23,285 bases of DNA from Acidobacteriota bacterium (lineage in GTDB: Bacteria; Acidobacteriota; Blastocatellia; Pyrinomonadales; Pyrinomonadaceae). A program made the position numbers and the translations under genes. Location: NCBI GenBank assembly GCA_963169175.1, contig CAUJFK010000199.1, forward strand, positions 1-23,285, written 5' to 3'. This document shows positions 13,406 to 20,295 of the stretch, in pieces (position 1 is the stretch's first letter; every line of letters begins with the position of its first letter). The notes beneath the pieces were generated by a model that worked only from the letters and a program-made list of their open reading frames with translations, searched no databases and had not been told where the DNA came from.

Positions 13406-15022
13406 TTAGCGACTCGTGCCGAGCTTTTCGATTATCGCTCCTATCATCCCGAGATCAGATACCGTCCGGCGCTCTATGCCATACTGATTAAATCGTGTTT
13501 CTGTCGTGTAGGTCTGAGATAAAAGCGGTTCTTTTGCATTTTGTTCAGAAAGGACCGAGACCAGTCCGCCTGCGGCATCTGATTCCGTCCCGTATGTTGA
13601 GATCGGGACCGACAAATTATTAAAAAGAGCGTTCGCGGAAACTGATGCCAGATTCTGGCCGCCGTTTCTGGCGGCAAGACACCGTTCAACGCTTTTTGCT
13701 TCGCCGATCACGACGTGGTCCTCGATGAACGCGGCGGCAAGTTCCCCATCTGCTGACCGCCACATCTCGGCATTTTCAAACATCTGAGGCCGTTTCGATA
13801 GGGACAGTTCCTTGGCGACAGATCGTTTAAGTTGGGCAAGGTCCTTTATTCGCACTATTACGGCGACCTCATCTCCATCAGCATCGAACCGGGCTGTTTG
13901 CAAATTACTTCCGACCGAATTCAAGAATGCTTCGGGATCGTCAACACCGTATGGCTCAAAAAGCGACGACGAGAACGCCATAAGCAGCCCGCCGCTGACC
14001 TGATCGGTCTTTGTCCGGGCCGTTAGCATCAGGCTTCGCCATGCAATTTGAGCGTCGTTAAAATTGTAGCGAGTCGTCGAGACAAATTCCGCAGGAACAA
14101 GGCGGCTTAGATCAGGGTCAGCGTCCGCACCCGGCACAACCGTTTCAGCAAGTATCTTTGCGGTTTGCGGTTCGATCCCGAATGCATAATCGTCCTCAAT
14201 TCGCCCATTTTCGATCTTCCGTGAAACCCACGCAACCTCCGTCACAGTGTTTCGGACGATCTCAGGCACGACGCGGGCGATAAAATTCTTGACCTCGCCT
14301 TCGTCTCCGGCACCGATCGCGAGTGAGACGGCGGCGATATTCGCGATCTGGGCAACGCCGTCCTTTGAGATATAACCAGACGCAAGCGCATCGGAGGGCA
14401 AAGCAGAAACCTTTGCATTTTTTGCAATGCTATCGGCTCCGCCGTTCAGAACGTTTATGCAGCTATCGATCGCGGATTCGTCATTGCCGAAAAAGATCAG
14501 GCTTCCCTTAACAAGGGCAAATGCCTTGCGGCCGTCTTTTGCCGTCCAGGTAAAGTATCTGCCGCCGTGCTTATCGCTGGTCACAAGCTCGACCTCACCG
14601 CCATAGACCTCATTTACAAACTCGCCTACTTCATTTTCGGTAAAACTGAGCGCCTGATAATTCCAGGCATTGGTCTCAGCGACGGCAACAAAGTGGGGCT
14701 TGAAATTAAGGACCGAATTCTCTTCGGTCACGGCCTCTTCGGAGGTTTGAAACCCGGTCACCGCTATCGAAAGGCGAATGCCGTTCAACGCGGAAGTATC
14801 GGGCTTCGATCTGGCAAGCTGCTGAAATTTTGGATTCGAGGTTATAGCCTCAAGCATCTTTCCAAGGTCCGAGGTTTCGAGGTAAACCAGCGAGTCGGCC
14901 GGGATCGCCGTCCGCGGATCAGTTGGCCTCGAGCTGCACGAGAGGACGGTGAAGATCAACGCAGAGACACAGAGACGCAGAGAGTAATTCAAAAGCGATC
15001 GGTGACACGCAACGCGTCGCAC
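13406..15022 (-). CDS. Large exported lipoprotein, DUF3352-like in style, start uncertain
   Basis: A lipobox LSC with Cys encoded at 14938-14936 follows a hydrophobic stretch (SLRLCVSALIFTV), so the mature protein of about 510 residues is probably lipid-anchored. It begins with PADSLVYLETSDLGKMLEAI and repeats similar alpha/beta segments. I see no catalytic motif; the PADSLVYLE opening resembles DUF3352-type proteins of unknown function, a weak guess. The open frame reaches an ATG at 15094, but that would add about 50 charged residues encoded by a repeat element, so GTG 15022 (Cys as residue 29) or TTG 14992 (Cys as residue 19) are more credible; none has a good Shine-Dalgarno. It converges on the metalloprotease (20 bp) and diverges from the SDR gene. 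Confidence 0.75.
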   Translation of the reverse strand: MRRVACHRSLLNYSLRLCVSALIFTVLSCSSRPTDPRTAIPADSLVYLETSDLGKMLEAITSNPKFQQLARSKPDTSALNGIRLSIAVTGFQTSEEAVTEENSVLNFKPHFVAVAETNAWNYQALSFTENEVGEFVNEVYGGEVELVTSDKHGGRYFTWTAKDGRKAFALVKGSLIFFGNDESAIDSCINVLNGGADSIAKNAKVSALPSDALASGYISKDGVAQIANIAAVSLAIGAGDEGEVKNFIARVVPEIVRNTVTEVAWVSRKIENGRIEDDYAFGIEPQTAKILAETVVPGADADPDLSRLVPAEFVSTTRYNFNDAQIAWRSLMLTARTKTDQVSGGLLMAFSSSLFEPYGVDDPEAFLNSVGSNLQTARFDADGDEVAVIVRIKDLAQLKRSVAKELSLSKRPQMFENAEMWRSADGELAAAFIEDHVVIGEAKSVERCLAARNGGQNLASVSANALFNNLSVPISTYGTESDAAGGLVSVLSEQNAKEPLLSQTYTTETRFNQYGIERRTVSDLGMIGAIIEKLGTSR

Positions 15023-15075
15023 AAGGACAAAGACTGCCTTTATCTTGGTTCTCTGCGTCTCCGCGTCTCTGCGTT
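14958..15075. repeat. Inverted-repeat element B (TCTCTGCG units) at the start of the lipoprotein gene
   Basis: Arms 14958-14983 and 15050-15075 match at 24 of 26 positions when reverse-complemented, separated by 66 bp. Each arm consists of three near-tandem units of (T)CTCTGCG/TCTCTGTG type. The left arm lies inside the lipoprotein frame, where its minus strand encodes SLRLCVSAL of the signal peptide. The right arm sits in the divergent upstream region and ends in GCGTTTAA. Confidence 0.85.
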
Positions 15076-15102
15076 TAAACTTCTGTGCTAACATCTGGCA
15101 AT

Positions 15103-15891
15103 ATGGCTAACCGTATATTTGCTGAGGACATTCTACAGGGTAAGATCGCGTTTGTAACCGGCGGCGGAACCGGAATAACCGGCGGCGTGGCCCGGGCGTT
15201 TGCACGGCATGGGGCAAAGCTTGCCATTACCAGCCGAAAGATCGAAAGCCTGAAGGCGATGAAGGAACTGATCGAGAACGAAGACGGCAGCGAATGCATT
15301 GCCGTCGCAGGCGACGTACGTGATTTTACAGACGTTCAGAACGCGATCGCCCGGACCGCCGAACACTACGGGAGCATCGACATCGTTGTCAACGGTGCGG
15401 CCGGCAACTTTTTGTGTGCTGCCAATGAGCTTTCCGCAAACGGCTTTGGGACGGTAATAGACATTGATACCAAGGGAACCTTCAATGTTTGCCGGGCCGC
15501 TTGCGAGGATCTGAAAAAGTCGAGGTGCCAGATCATTAATATTTCCGCAACGCTGCACTACCTCGCCACACCGATGCAGATCCACGTTTCAGCCGCCAAA
15601 GCTGGCGTTGACGCAATAACACGGAATCTCTCGGTCGAATGGGGCCGACTCGGCATCCGCGTCAACGGCATTGCTCCCGGCCCGATCGAAGACACTGAAG
15701 GCATGAAACGGCTTTTGCCGGAGGCCCTAAAGGACAAGATCACAAAACGCATCCCGCTCGGCCGTTTTGGAAAGATCAAGGACATCGAGAACGCCGCCCT
15801 GTTCCTCGCATCCGACGCGGCGAGCTATATAAATGGCGTAACGCTCGTAGTCGATGGCGGGCAGTGGCTGCAAGGAACGAGTTTGGGTTGA
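15103..15891 (+). CDS. SDR-family oxidoreductase, probable 2,4-dienoyl-CoA reductase
   Basis: From the ATG at 15103 the product is 262 residues (a GTG at 15085 is possible but would overlap the divergent gene's upstream region). It has the Rossmann cofactor loop TGGGTGITGG (residues 19-28; Thr26 replaces the usual last Gly), VVNGAAGNFL, and a C-terminal half (SVEWGRLGIRVNGIAPGPIEDTEG) closely resembling the peroxisomal/bacterial 2,4-dienoyl-CoA reductase branch. Like that branch it lacks the classical YxxxK: the lysine in HVSAAKAG is kept but the residue four before it is Val. The family reduces 2,4-dienoyl-CoA with NADPH so polyunsaturated fatty acids can enter beta-oxidation. No other beta-oxidation gene is nearby, so the pathway is inferred from the family. 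Confidence 0.87.
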   Translation: MANRIFAEDILQGKIAFVTGGGTGITGGVARAFARHGAKLAITSRKIESLKAMKELIENEDGSECIAVAGDVRDFTDVQNAIARTAEHYGSIDIVVNGAAGNFLCAANELSANGFGTVIDIDTKGTFNVCRAACEDLKKSRCQIINISATLHYLATPMQIHVSAAKAGVDAITRNLSVEWGRLGIRVNGIAPGPIEDTEGMKRLLPEALKDKITKRIPLGRFGKIKDIENAALFLASDAASYINGVTLVVDGGQWLQGTSLG

Positions 15892-15940
15892 AATGAACAA
15901 TGTTTAAATCTATCGGGCCGTAACAATTGGACCGCAAGTA

Positions 15941-16026
15941 CTTTTGTGCTCTTTGTGTCTTCAACCTAGTGAGCTTTGTGTTTAAAAACCGTTAACACAA
16001 AGGCCGCAAAGAGTGGGCACAAAGTT
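15941..16026. repeat. Inverted-repeat element C (CTTTGTG units) between convergent genes
   Basis: The left half holds CTTTTGTG, CTCTTTGTG and GCTTTGTGTTTAA (15941-15985). The right half holds the reverse: TTAACACAAAGG, GCAAAGAG and GGCACAAAG (15992-16024). The core CTTTGTGTTTAA/TTAACACAAAG (15974-15985/15992-16002) is an almost perfect stem with a short loop; the outer units pair imperfectly. It occupies most of the 159-bp gap between the SDR gene and hslO. Confidence 0.75.
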
Positions 16027-16050
16027 CACAAATATCTGGTTCCTGCCATT

Positions 16051-16944
16051 TCAGCTGTTGGCTTCCTGAAGTATCTCGTCCAACTCTGCCTCTGCCAGTT
16101 CATAGCTCTCATTGCAAAATCCGCAGGTCATCACCGCTCCCTTGTCTTCGTTTATCATAGCCTCTACCTCTGCCGCGCCGAGCGAGGCTATCAGGGTTTT
16201 GGCCCGCTCGATCGAACAATTGCACTGGAATGTGACTTCCCTTTCATCCAGCACCTGAAAATCCACTTCGCCGAGGGCAAGTTTTAACAGATCTTCCGGT
16301 TCCGCCCCAGCATTTATCGCAGTCGTCACGTGCGGAGCATTGCGGATCGTGTCCTCGATCATTGTTATGATCTGTTCGTTCGCACCGGGCAGCATCTGCA
16401 CCAGCACGCCGCCCGATGCCGCCACGAAGGGTTCATTGCTCCTCAGCAAAACACCAAGAAGTACGGCGGAAGGCAATTGCTCTGATTTTGCAAGATAATA
16501 TGCAAAATCCTCACCGATCTCGCCGGATACAAGCGGCACCGAGCCAACATACGGCTCCTTATGCAGCCCAATGTCGAAACCTGATTCGCGGATAACATAG
16601 AAGGTACCGTCGCCCACAATACCGCCGACATTGAACTTACCATTGACGTTTGCCGGAATCTCGACGTCAGGATTCTTTACATAGCCGCGAACGGTACCGC
16701 GGCCGTTCGTTTCCGCCACGATCCCGCCGACAGGGCCTGACGAATCAATTCGCACCGTAAGCCGGTCGTAGTCTTTGAAAGTTCCTCCCAAAAGGAGCGT
16801 TCCGGTCAGCACGCGCCCAAAAGCCGCAGACACTGTCGGCGACGGATCATGCCGCCGCACAGCCTCACGCACTACGCCGGTTGTTATTGCCGACAACACC
16901 CTAATGGTCCCATTCGCAGCCGTCCCTTGTATGATCTTGTCCAT
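16051..16944 (-). CDS. hslO: Redox-regulated chaperone Hsp33
   Basis: The 297-residue product matches Hsp33. An N-terminal substrate-binding domain contains AAFGRVLTGTLLLGG, DSSGPVGGIVAETNGRGTVRGYV and FYVIRESGFDIGLHKEPYVGSVPL; a linker and the C-terminal redox switch follow with zinc cysteines CNC (in FQCNCSIERAKTL) and CGFC (in MTCGFCNESY). The four cysteines hold zinc when reduced. Oxidation forms disulfides, unfolds the linker and turns the protein into an ATP-independent holdase during oxidative and heat stress. All catalytic cysteines are present and the length is normal. The ATG at 16944 has a weak ribosome binding site. It is transcribed divergently from nrdJ across a 459-bp regulatory region. 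Confidence 0.96.
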   Translation of the reverse strand: MDKIIQGTAANGTIRVLSAITTGVVREAVRRHDPSPTVSAAFGRVLTGTLLLGGTFKDYDRLTVRIDSSGPVGGIVAETNGRGTVRGYVKNPDVEIPANVNGKFNVGGIVGDGTFYVIRESGFDIGLHKEPYVGSVPLVSGEIGEDFAYYLAKSEQLPSAVLLGVLLRSNEPFVAASGGVLVQMLPGANEQIITMIEDTIRNAPHVTTAINAGAEPEDLLKLALGEVDFQVLDEREVTFQCNCSIERAKTLIASLGAAEVEAMINEDKGAVMTCGFCNESYELAEAELDEILQEANS

Positions 16945-17210
16945 AATAAAAATCGGGATCGCGTTAATAGAAAACCGCCAAATATCGCAGACCGATCCGC
17001 GTTACCGGTTCGGTTTCCGTCATCGGTTATCCCGTATCATCCTTCTTTAAGTGTTCGAAATTCTATCCGCTAAAGTCAAACCGGCCGCCGCGCGCGGGCG
17101 AGTGAATCGTGCGGCGGGCAACTCTGATCAGCCGACAACACTTTCATGCCGAAAATTAAAGGGCTCCGTGGGTCGAGCCGACAGAAACTAACAATTTGTA
17201 GGTTACCGAC

Positions 17211-17238
17211 TTGCAACAACCACAATATATTGTATAAT
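17211..17238 (+). promoter_or_regulatory. nrdJ promoter overlapped by an NrdR box
   Basis: TTGCAA (17211-17216), a 16-base spacer and a perfect TATAAT (17233-17238) form the promoter. The 16-mer CCACAATATATTGTAT (17220-17235) matches the NrdR-box consensus ACACwATATATwGTGT at 14 of 16 positions, including its palindromic core, and covers the spacer and part of the -10. NrdR is the ATP/dATP-sensing zinc-finger ATP-cone repressor of ribonucleotide reductase genes. The usual second box about 31 bp away is not intact; ACAATTTGTA at 17191-17200 is at that distance but lacks three central bases. Confidence 0.75.
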
Positions 17239-17244
17239 CCTTTT

Positions 17245-17403
17245 ATGGTTTTCTTTTCCTCATAAACCACAGATTTTTCAAATCTTAGCTTAATTCATTG
17301 TTTCTTGAGGGGCATTTTTGTGTACTCCGTGATACCCTGACCGAATCGCTTTTGGGTTAAGTTTCGATTGCTTCGGATAGAAAATTCAGCTTCTGGGAGC
17401 TCC
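17245..17403 (+). promoter_or_regulatory. Leader of the nrdJ mRNA, with several small stems
   Basis: About 160 nt separate the predicted start from the nrdJ ATG. Visible stems are AGATTT/AAATCT (17271-17276/17280-17285), TTTATG/CATAAA (17242-17247/17261-17266), and CCGAATCG (17341-17348) with CGA (17365-17367) and TTCGG (17372-17376). I looked for a B12 box of a cobalamin riboswitch and saw none. GGGAG (17395-17399) is the ribosome binding site. Upstream, 16945-17210 holds no gene I can support; it includes a GC-rich patch near 17084-17118. Confidence 0.35.
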
Positions 17404-19953
17404 ATGATAATGAGTAAGGAAATAGATGTTACAGGAACAGATGTCAGCAGTGTCGGCGGTGGTGGACAGGCGACGGCAAGAGGTCGAAGAGCGGCAAGTC
17501 CGTTAGGGGTAAACGCCGAAAAGGTGGTTGCCAAACGCTACGCCACAAAGGACCTTAACGGCGAGGCGCTTGAGACGTGGGCCGACATCGTTCGCCGTGT
17601 CGTGGGACATGTTTCCACAGCGGAAAATGACCGGGCCGAACGGGATGCGTTCTACAATGACATGACCGCGATCATGCTTGATCGCGAGTTCATCCCGAAC
17701 ACTCCTTGTTTGGTCAACGCCGGCAAGCCAAAAGGGCAGCTCGCGGCCTGCTTTGTCCTGAACGTTCCCGATTCGATCGAGGGCATAATGGAGCATGCCC
17801 AAAATGTCGCCATCATCCACCAAACCGGCGGCGGCACGGGAATGACATACGAGTTTTTAAGGCCCGCTGGTTCAATGGTCAACTCGACTCGCGGCGTCGC
17901 CAGCGGCCCGGTCAGCTTCATGAACATCGTCAACCAGACGACCGAGGTCGTAAAGCAGGGCGGTGTTCGCCGCGGTGCCAATATGGGCATCCTGAGCGTT
18001 GATCACCCGGATATCCTGCGATTCATTCACGCAAAGAACGATCAAAGCAGCCTGACGAATTTCAATATCTCGGTGACCGTCACCGATGCGTTCATGGAAG
18101 CTGTCGACAATGGCCGCTGGTACCAGACCGAGTTTCATGATGAGCCATGGACGCAGGAGGTTTTCGATCCGGTTACGGGGGCGAACTACGCTGTTTACCG
18201 CCGTCCGGATGGTTCGGTCGTGACCTTTGCGGATAAATTCGCCTTCGAAACGGCGGATGTTTCCGATTGCGTGATCGAAGAACCGCCGATGTCGGGAATG
18301 ATCTATGCTCCCGACATCTGGCAGCGCATCATAGCTTCTGCTCACAAATATGCCGAGCCAGGCATCATCTTTATCGACGAGGTCAATCGCCACAATCATA
18401 TGATGGCGTCGATGGGCCCGATCTATGCGTGTAACCCGTGCGGCGAACAGCAGCTTCATTTTAATAACTCGTGCAATCTCGGCTCGATCGATGTCGCTAA
18501 GTTCTATTCACGGTCTGAAGACCCATCGAGTATTGATGGGAGCATCGATTGGGACCGCCTTGCCGAAGCGACCCGGCGTTCCATACAGTTTCTAGACAAC
18601 GTTGTAGATGCCGGCCATTTTCCGCTGCCCGAGATCGACGATGTAGTAAAACGCACGCGCCCCGTAGGGCTTGGAATAATGGGTTTTGCCGATCTGTGCC
18701 TGCATCTCGGGATCACCTATGGTAAGCCGGAGTCGTTCGAGCTAATAGAACGCATAATGGGCTTCGTCCGCCGGGAATCATGGAACGCCTCGCTCGAACT
18801 TGGCAGAAAGAAAGGGGTTTTTCCTGAATTTGAAGCGAATCGCGATGTATATACACGGTTTCTTCGCGACGAGATCGGAATTCCTGAAGACGTCGATATC
18901 ACACCTCGAAATTACGAGGTGACAACCATTGCCCCGACGGGAACTATCTCGCTTGTCGCAGAAACGTCCTCCGGTATCGAGCCAAATTTTTCATGGGCGT
19001 ATGTCCGCCAGGATACTGTCGGCACGCGCACATATGTTCACACACTAGCCGCCGAAGCCCTCGGTATCGAGGTTGATCAGACCAATGAAGAGTCAATAAA
19101 AAATGCCGCCGAGTACGTTGTCGCAAACGCTGACAAGCTGCCCGCGCATTTTATCTCCGCCATGGAGATCAGTTCGGTTGAACACGTAAAAGTTCTTGGG
19201 GCGGCCCAAAAGCATGTGGACAATGCGATCTCGAAAACCTGCAACGGTGCCGCGGATGATACGGTCGAATCTGTCGATGAACTTTATCACCTGGCCCGTA
19301 AACTCGGGTGCAAAGCCGTCAGCTATTACCGCGACGGCAGCCGCGAGGGACAGGTTTTGAACACGATGAGAGCGTCAGAACCGCCTGCGTTAGCGGACAG
19401 CCAGAGCGTTGAGGGTGACGACCTGCCCCAGACCGGAGGTGAGTTCTCGCCTTCTCACGCACTCAACCTGTCATCAGCGCGAACAGAACGTCCGCGCGAA
19501 CTACAGGGGTCAACCTGGCGGATCCCGTTCGATGGGCAGAACCTTTATGTCACGGTCAACCACGACGGACATCGGATCCTCGAGGTCTTTGCGACCGGGC
19601 CGATCAGCCAGGGCGTCGGACTACTGGCGTCAAAGATGCTTCGCGGTGGCTTTGAGGTCAAAGAGGTTTCACGCAGTTTGAACAAGGTGACCGGTACGCA
19701 CGCCGTCTGGTTCAACAAACGGCTGCTTACCTCGCCCGAACAAGCCGTGGCCGAATGTCTTCTGCTTATAGATCGACGCCTCAACAATCAGCCCGAATCG
19801 CTCCGGGCCGCGAAAACCGCCATCGCCGAGACCGAGGCCGCTCAGACGCAGATGTCGAACCTGATCGGCGAGTGCCCCGAATGCCGAGGCCAGCTCGAAC
19901 ACGCCTCCGGCTGTGACTTCTGCCGCGACTGCGGATATTCGAAATGCAAATAG
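17404..19953 (+). CDS. nrdJ: Adenosylcobalamin-dependent (class II) ribonucleotide reductase
   Basis: From the ATG at 17404 the product is 849 residues (ATG 17410 is equally possible; TTG 17368 is not). The first 30 residues are low-complexity and there is no ATP cone. The barrel has FIPNTPCLVNAG, the first redox cysteine in QLAACFVLNVPDS (Cys116), HQTGGGTGMTYEFLRP, the radical site NPCGEQ followed by NNSCNLGS with the second redox cysteine, and APTGTISLVAETSSGIEP. After a linker at about residue 660 comes a C-terminal domain ending in CPEC and CDFCRDCGYSKCK, the cysteine-rich tail of class II enzymes that re-reduces the active site. It makes deoxyribonucleotides with a B12-generated thiyl radical, needing no oxygen or small subunit, and none is nearby. 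NrdR control is indicated by the promoter. Confidence 0.96.
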   Translation: MIMSKEIDVTGTDVSSVGGGGQATARGRRAASPLGVNAEKVVAKRYATKDLNGEALETWADIVRRVVGHVSTAENDRAERDAFYNDMTAIMLDREFIPNTPCLVNAGKPKGQLAACFVLNVPDSIEGIMEHAQNVAIIHQTGGGTGMTYEFLRPAGSMVNSTRGVASGPVSFMNIVNQTTEVVKQGGVRRGANMGILSVDHPDILRFIHAKNDQSSLTNFNISVTVTDAFMEAVDNGRWYQTEFHDEPWTQEVFDPVTGANYAVYRRPDGSVVTFADKFAFETADVSDCVIEEPPMSGMIYAPDIWQRIIASAHKYAEPGIIFIDEVNRHNHMMASMGPIYACNPCGEQQLHFNNSCNLGSIDVAKFYSRSEDPSSIDGSIDWDRLAEATRRSIQFLDNVVDAGHFPLPEIDDVVKRTRPVGLGIMGFADLCLHLGITYGKPESFELIERIMGFVRRESWNASLELGRKKGVFPEFEANRDVYTRFLRDEIGIPEDVDITPRNYEVTTIAPTGTISLVAETSSGIEPNFSWAYVRQDTVGTRTYVHTLAAEALGIEVDQTNEESIKNAAEYVVANADKLPAHFISAMEISSVEHVKVLGAAQKHVDNAISKTCNGAADDTVESVDELYHLARKLGCKAVSYYRDGSREGQVLNTMRASEPPALADSQSVEGDDLPQTGGEFSPSHALNLSSARTERPRELQGSTWRIPFDGQNLYVTVNHDGHRILEVFATGPISQGVGLLASKMLRGGFEVKEVSRSLNKVTGTHAVWFNKRLLTSPEQAVAECLLLIDRRLNNQPESLRAAKTAIAETEAAQTQMSNLIGECPECRGQLEHASGCDFCRDCGYSKCK

Positions 19954-20038
19954 ATCCCGGGCCAATGCAGAAGCCCGCACGTCAGCAAGGGCATAATGAA
20001 TAGCTAGCCAAGTACGCCCTGCCGATCTGCAGAATCCT

Positions 20039-20140
20039 GGTTCGTGCGTTTTCGCGTTCTTCATTCGTGCATTTCGTGGTGGCGAAGCCGGACCCTGGAC
20101 CACGAAACAAACGAAAGCAGAACACGAAAATCCACGAAAC
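20039..20140. repeat. Inverted-repeat element D (TTCGTG units) downstream of nrdJ
   Basis: Arms 20039-20080 and 20099-20140 match at 33 of 42 positions, without gaps, around an 18-nt loop. Each arm contains four spaced copies of TTCGTG or a variant (TTCGCG, TTCGTT), the inner one extended to TTTCGTGGT. It fills the middle of the 342-bp gap between nrdJ and the next gene. The remainder of that gap shows only a weak AGGGC/GCCCT stem (19988-20020) and the following promoter. Confidence 0.85.
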
Positions 20141-20211
20141 AACATTCCGTTAGCGAAGGGCCTTACCTTGATCTAACACTGCGTTTCTACCCCAATACTG
20201 TCCGAAAAATC

Positions 20212-20241
20212 TTGACCCCGCAGCCCCTTAAATGCTATTCA
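20212..20241 (+). promoter_or_regulatory. Candidate promoter of the amine-oxidase-like gene
   Basis: TTGACC (20212-20217), an 18-base spacer and TATTCA (20236-20241) would start transcription near 20248, about 48 bases before the ATG. The -35 is strong, the -10 moderate. Confidence 0.45.
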
Positions 20242-20295
20242 TATTAGTTGTTTCGCTTCCTTCAACCGATCAGTTTTTGGCCCTAAGGAGTACCA

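Noticed and set aside
15023..15094. Longest start (ATG 15094) for the lipoprotein gene
   Set aside because: It would add a charged stretch encoded by the right arm of element B ahead of a clear lipobox signal, giving an implausible signal peptide of over 50 residues.
15133..15585. 150-aa minus-strand open frame in the SDR gene
   Set aside because: Antisense shadow of a conserved Rossmann-fold gene with no motif of its own.
16945..17403. Cobalamin riboswitch upstream of the B12-dependent nrdJ
   Set aside because: Looked for the B12 box and the multi-stem aptamer; neither is visible, and the NrdR box explains regulation better.
17872..18459. 195-aa minus-strand open frame inside nrdJ
   Set aside because: It lies entirely within the conserved catalytic domain of nrdJ, has no recognisable motif and no ribosome binding site.
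19669..20145. 158-aa minus-strand open frame across the nrdJ end and element D
   Set aside because: Its N-terminus is translated from the inverted repeat and the rest is antisense to the nrdJ cysteine-rich tail region; not credible.
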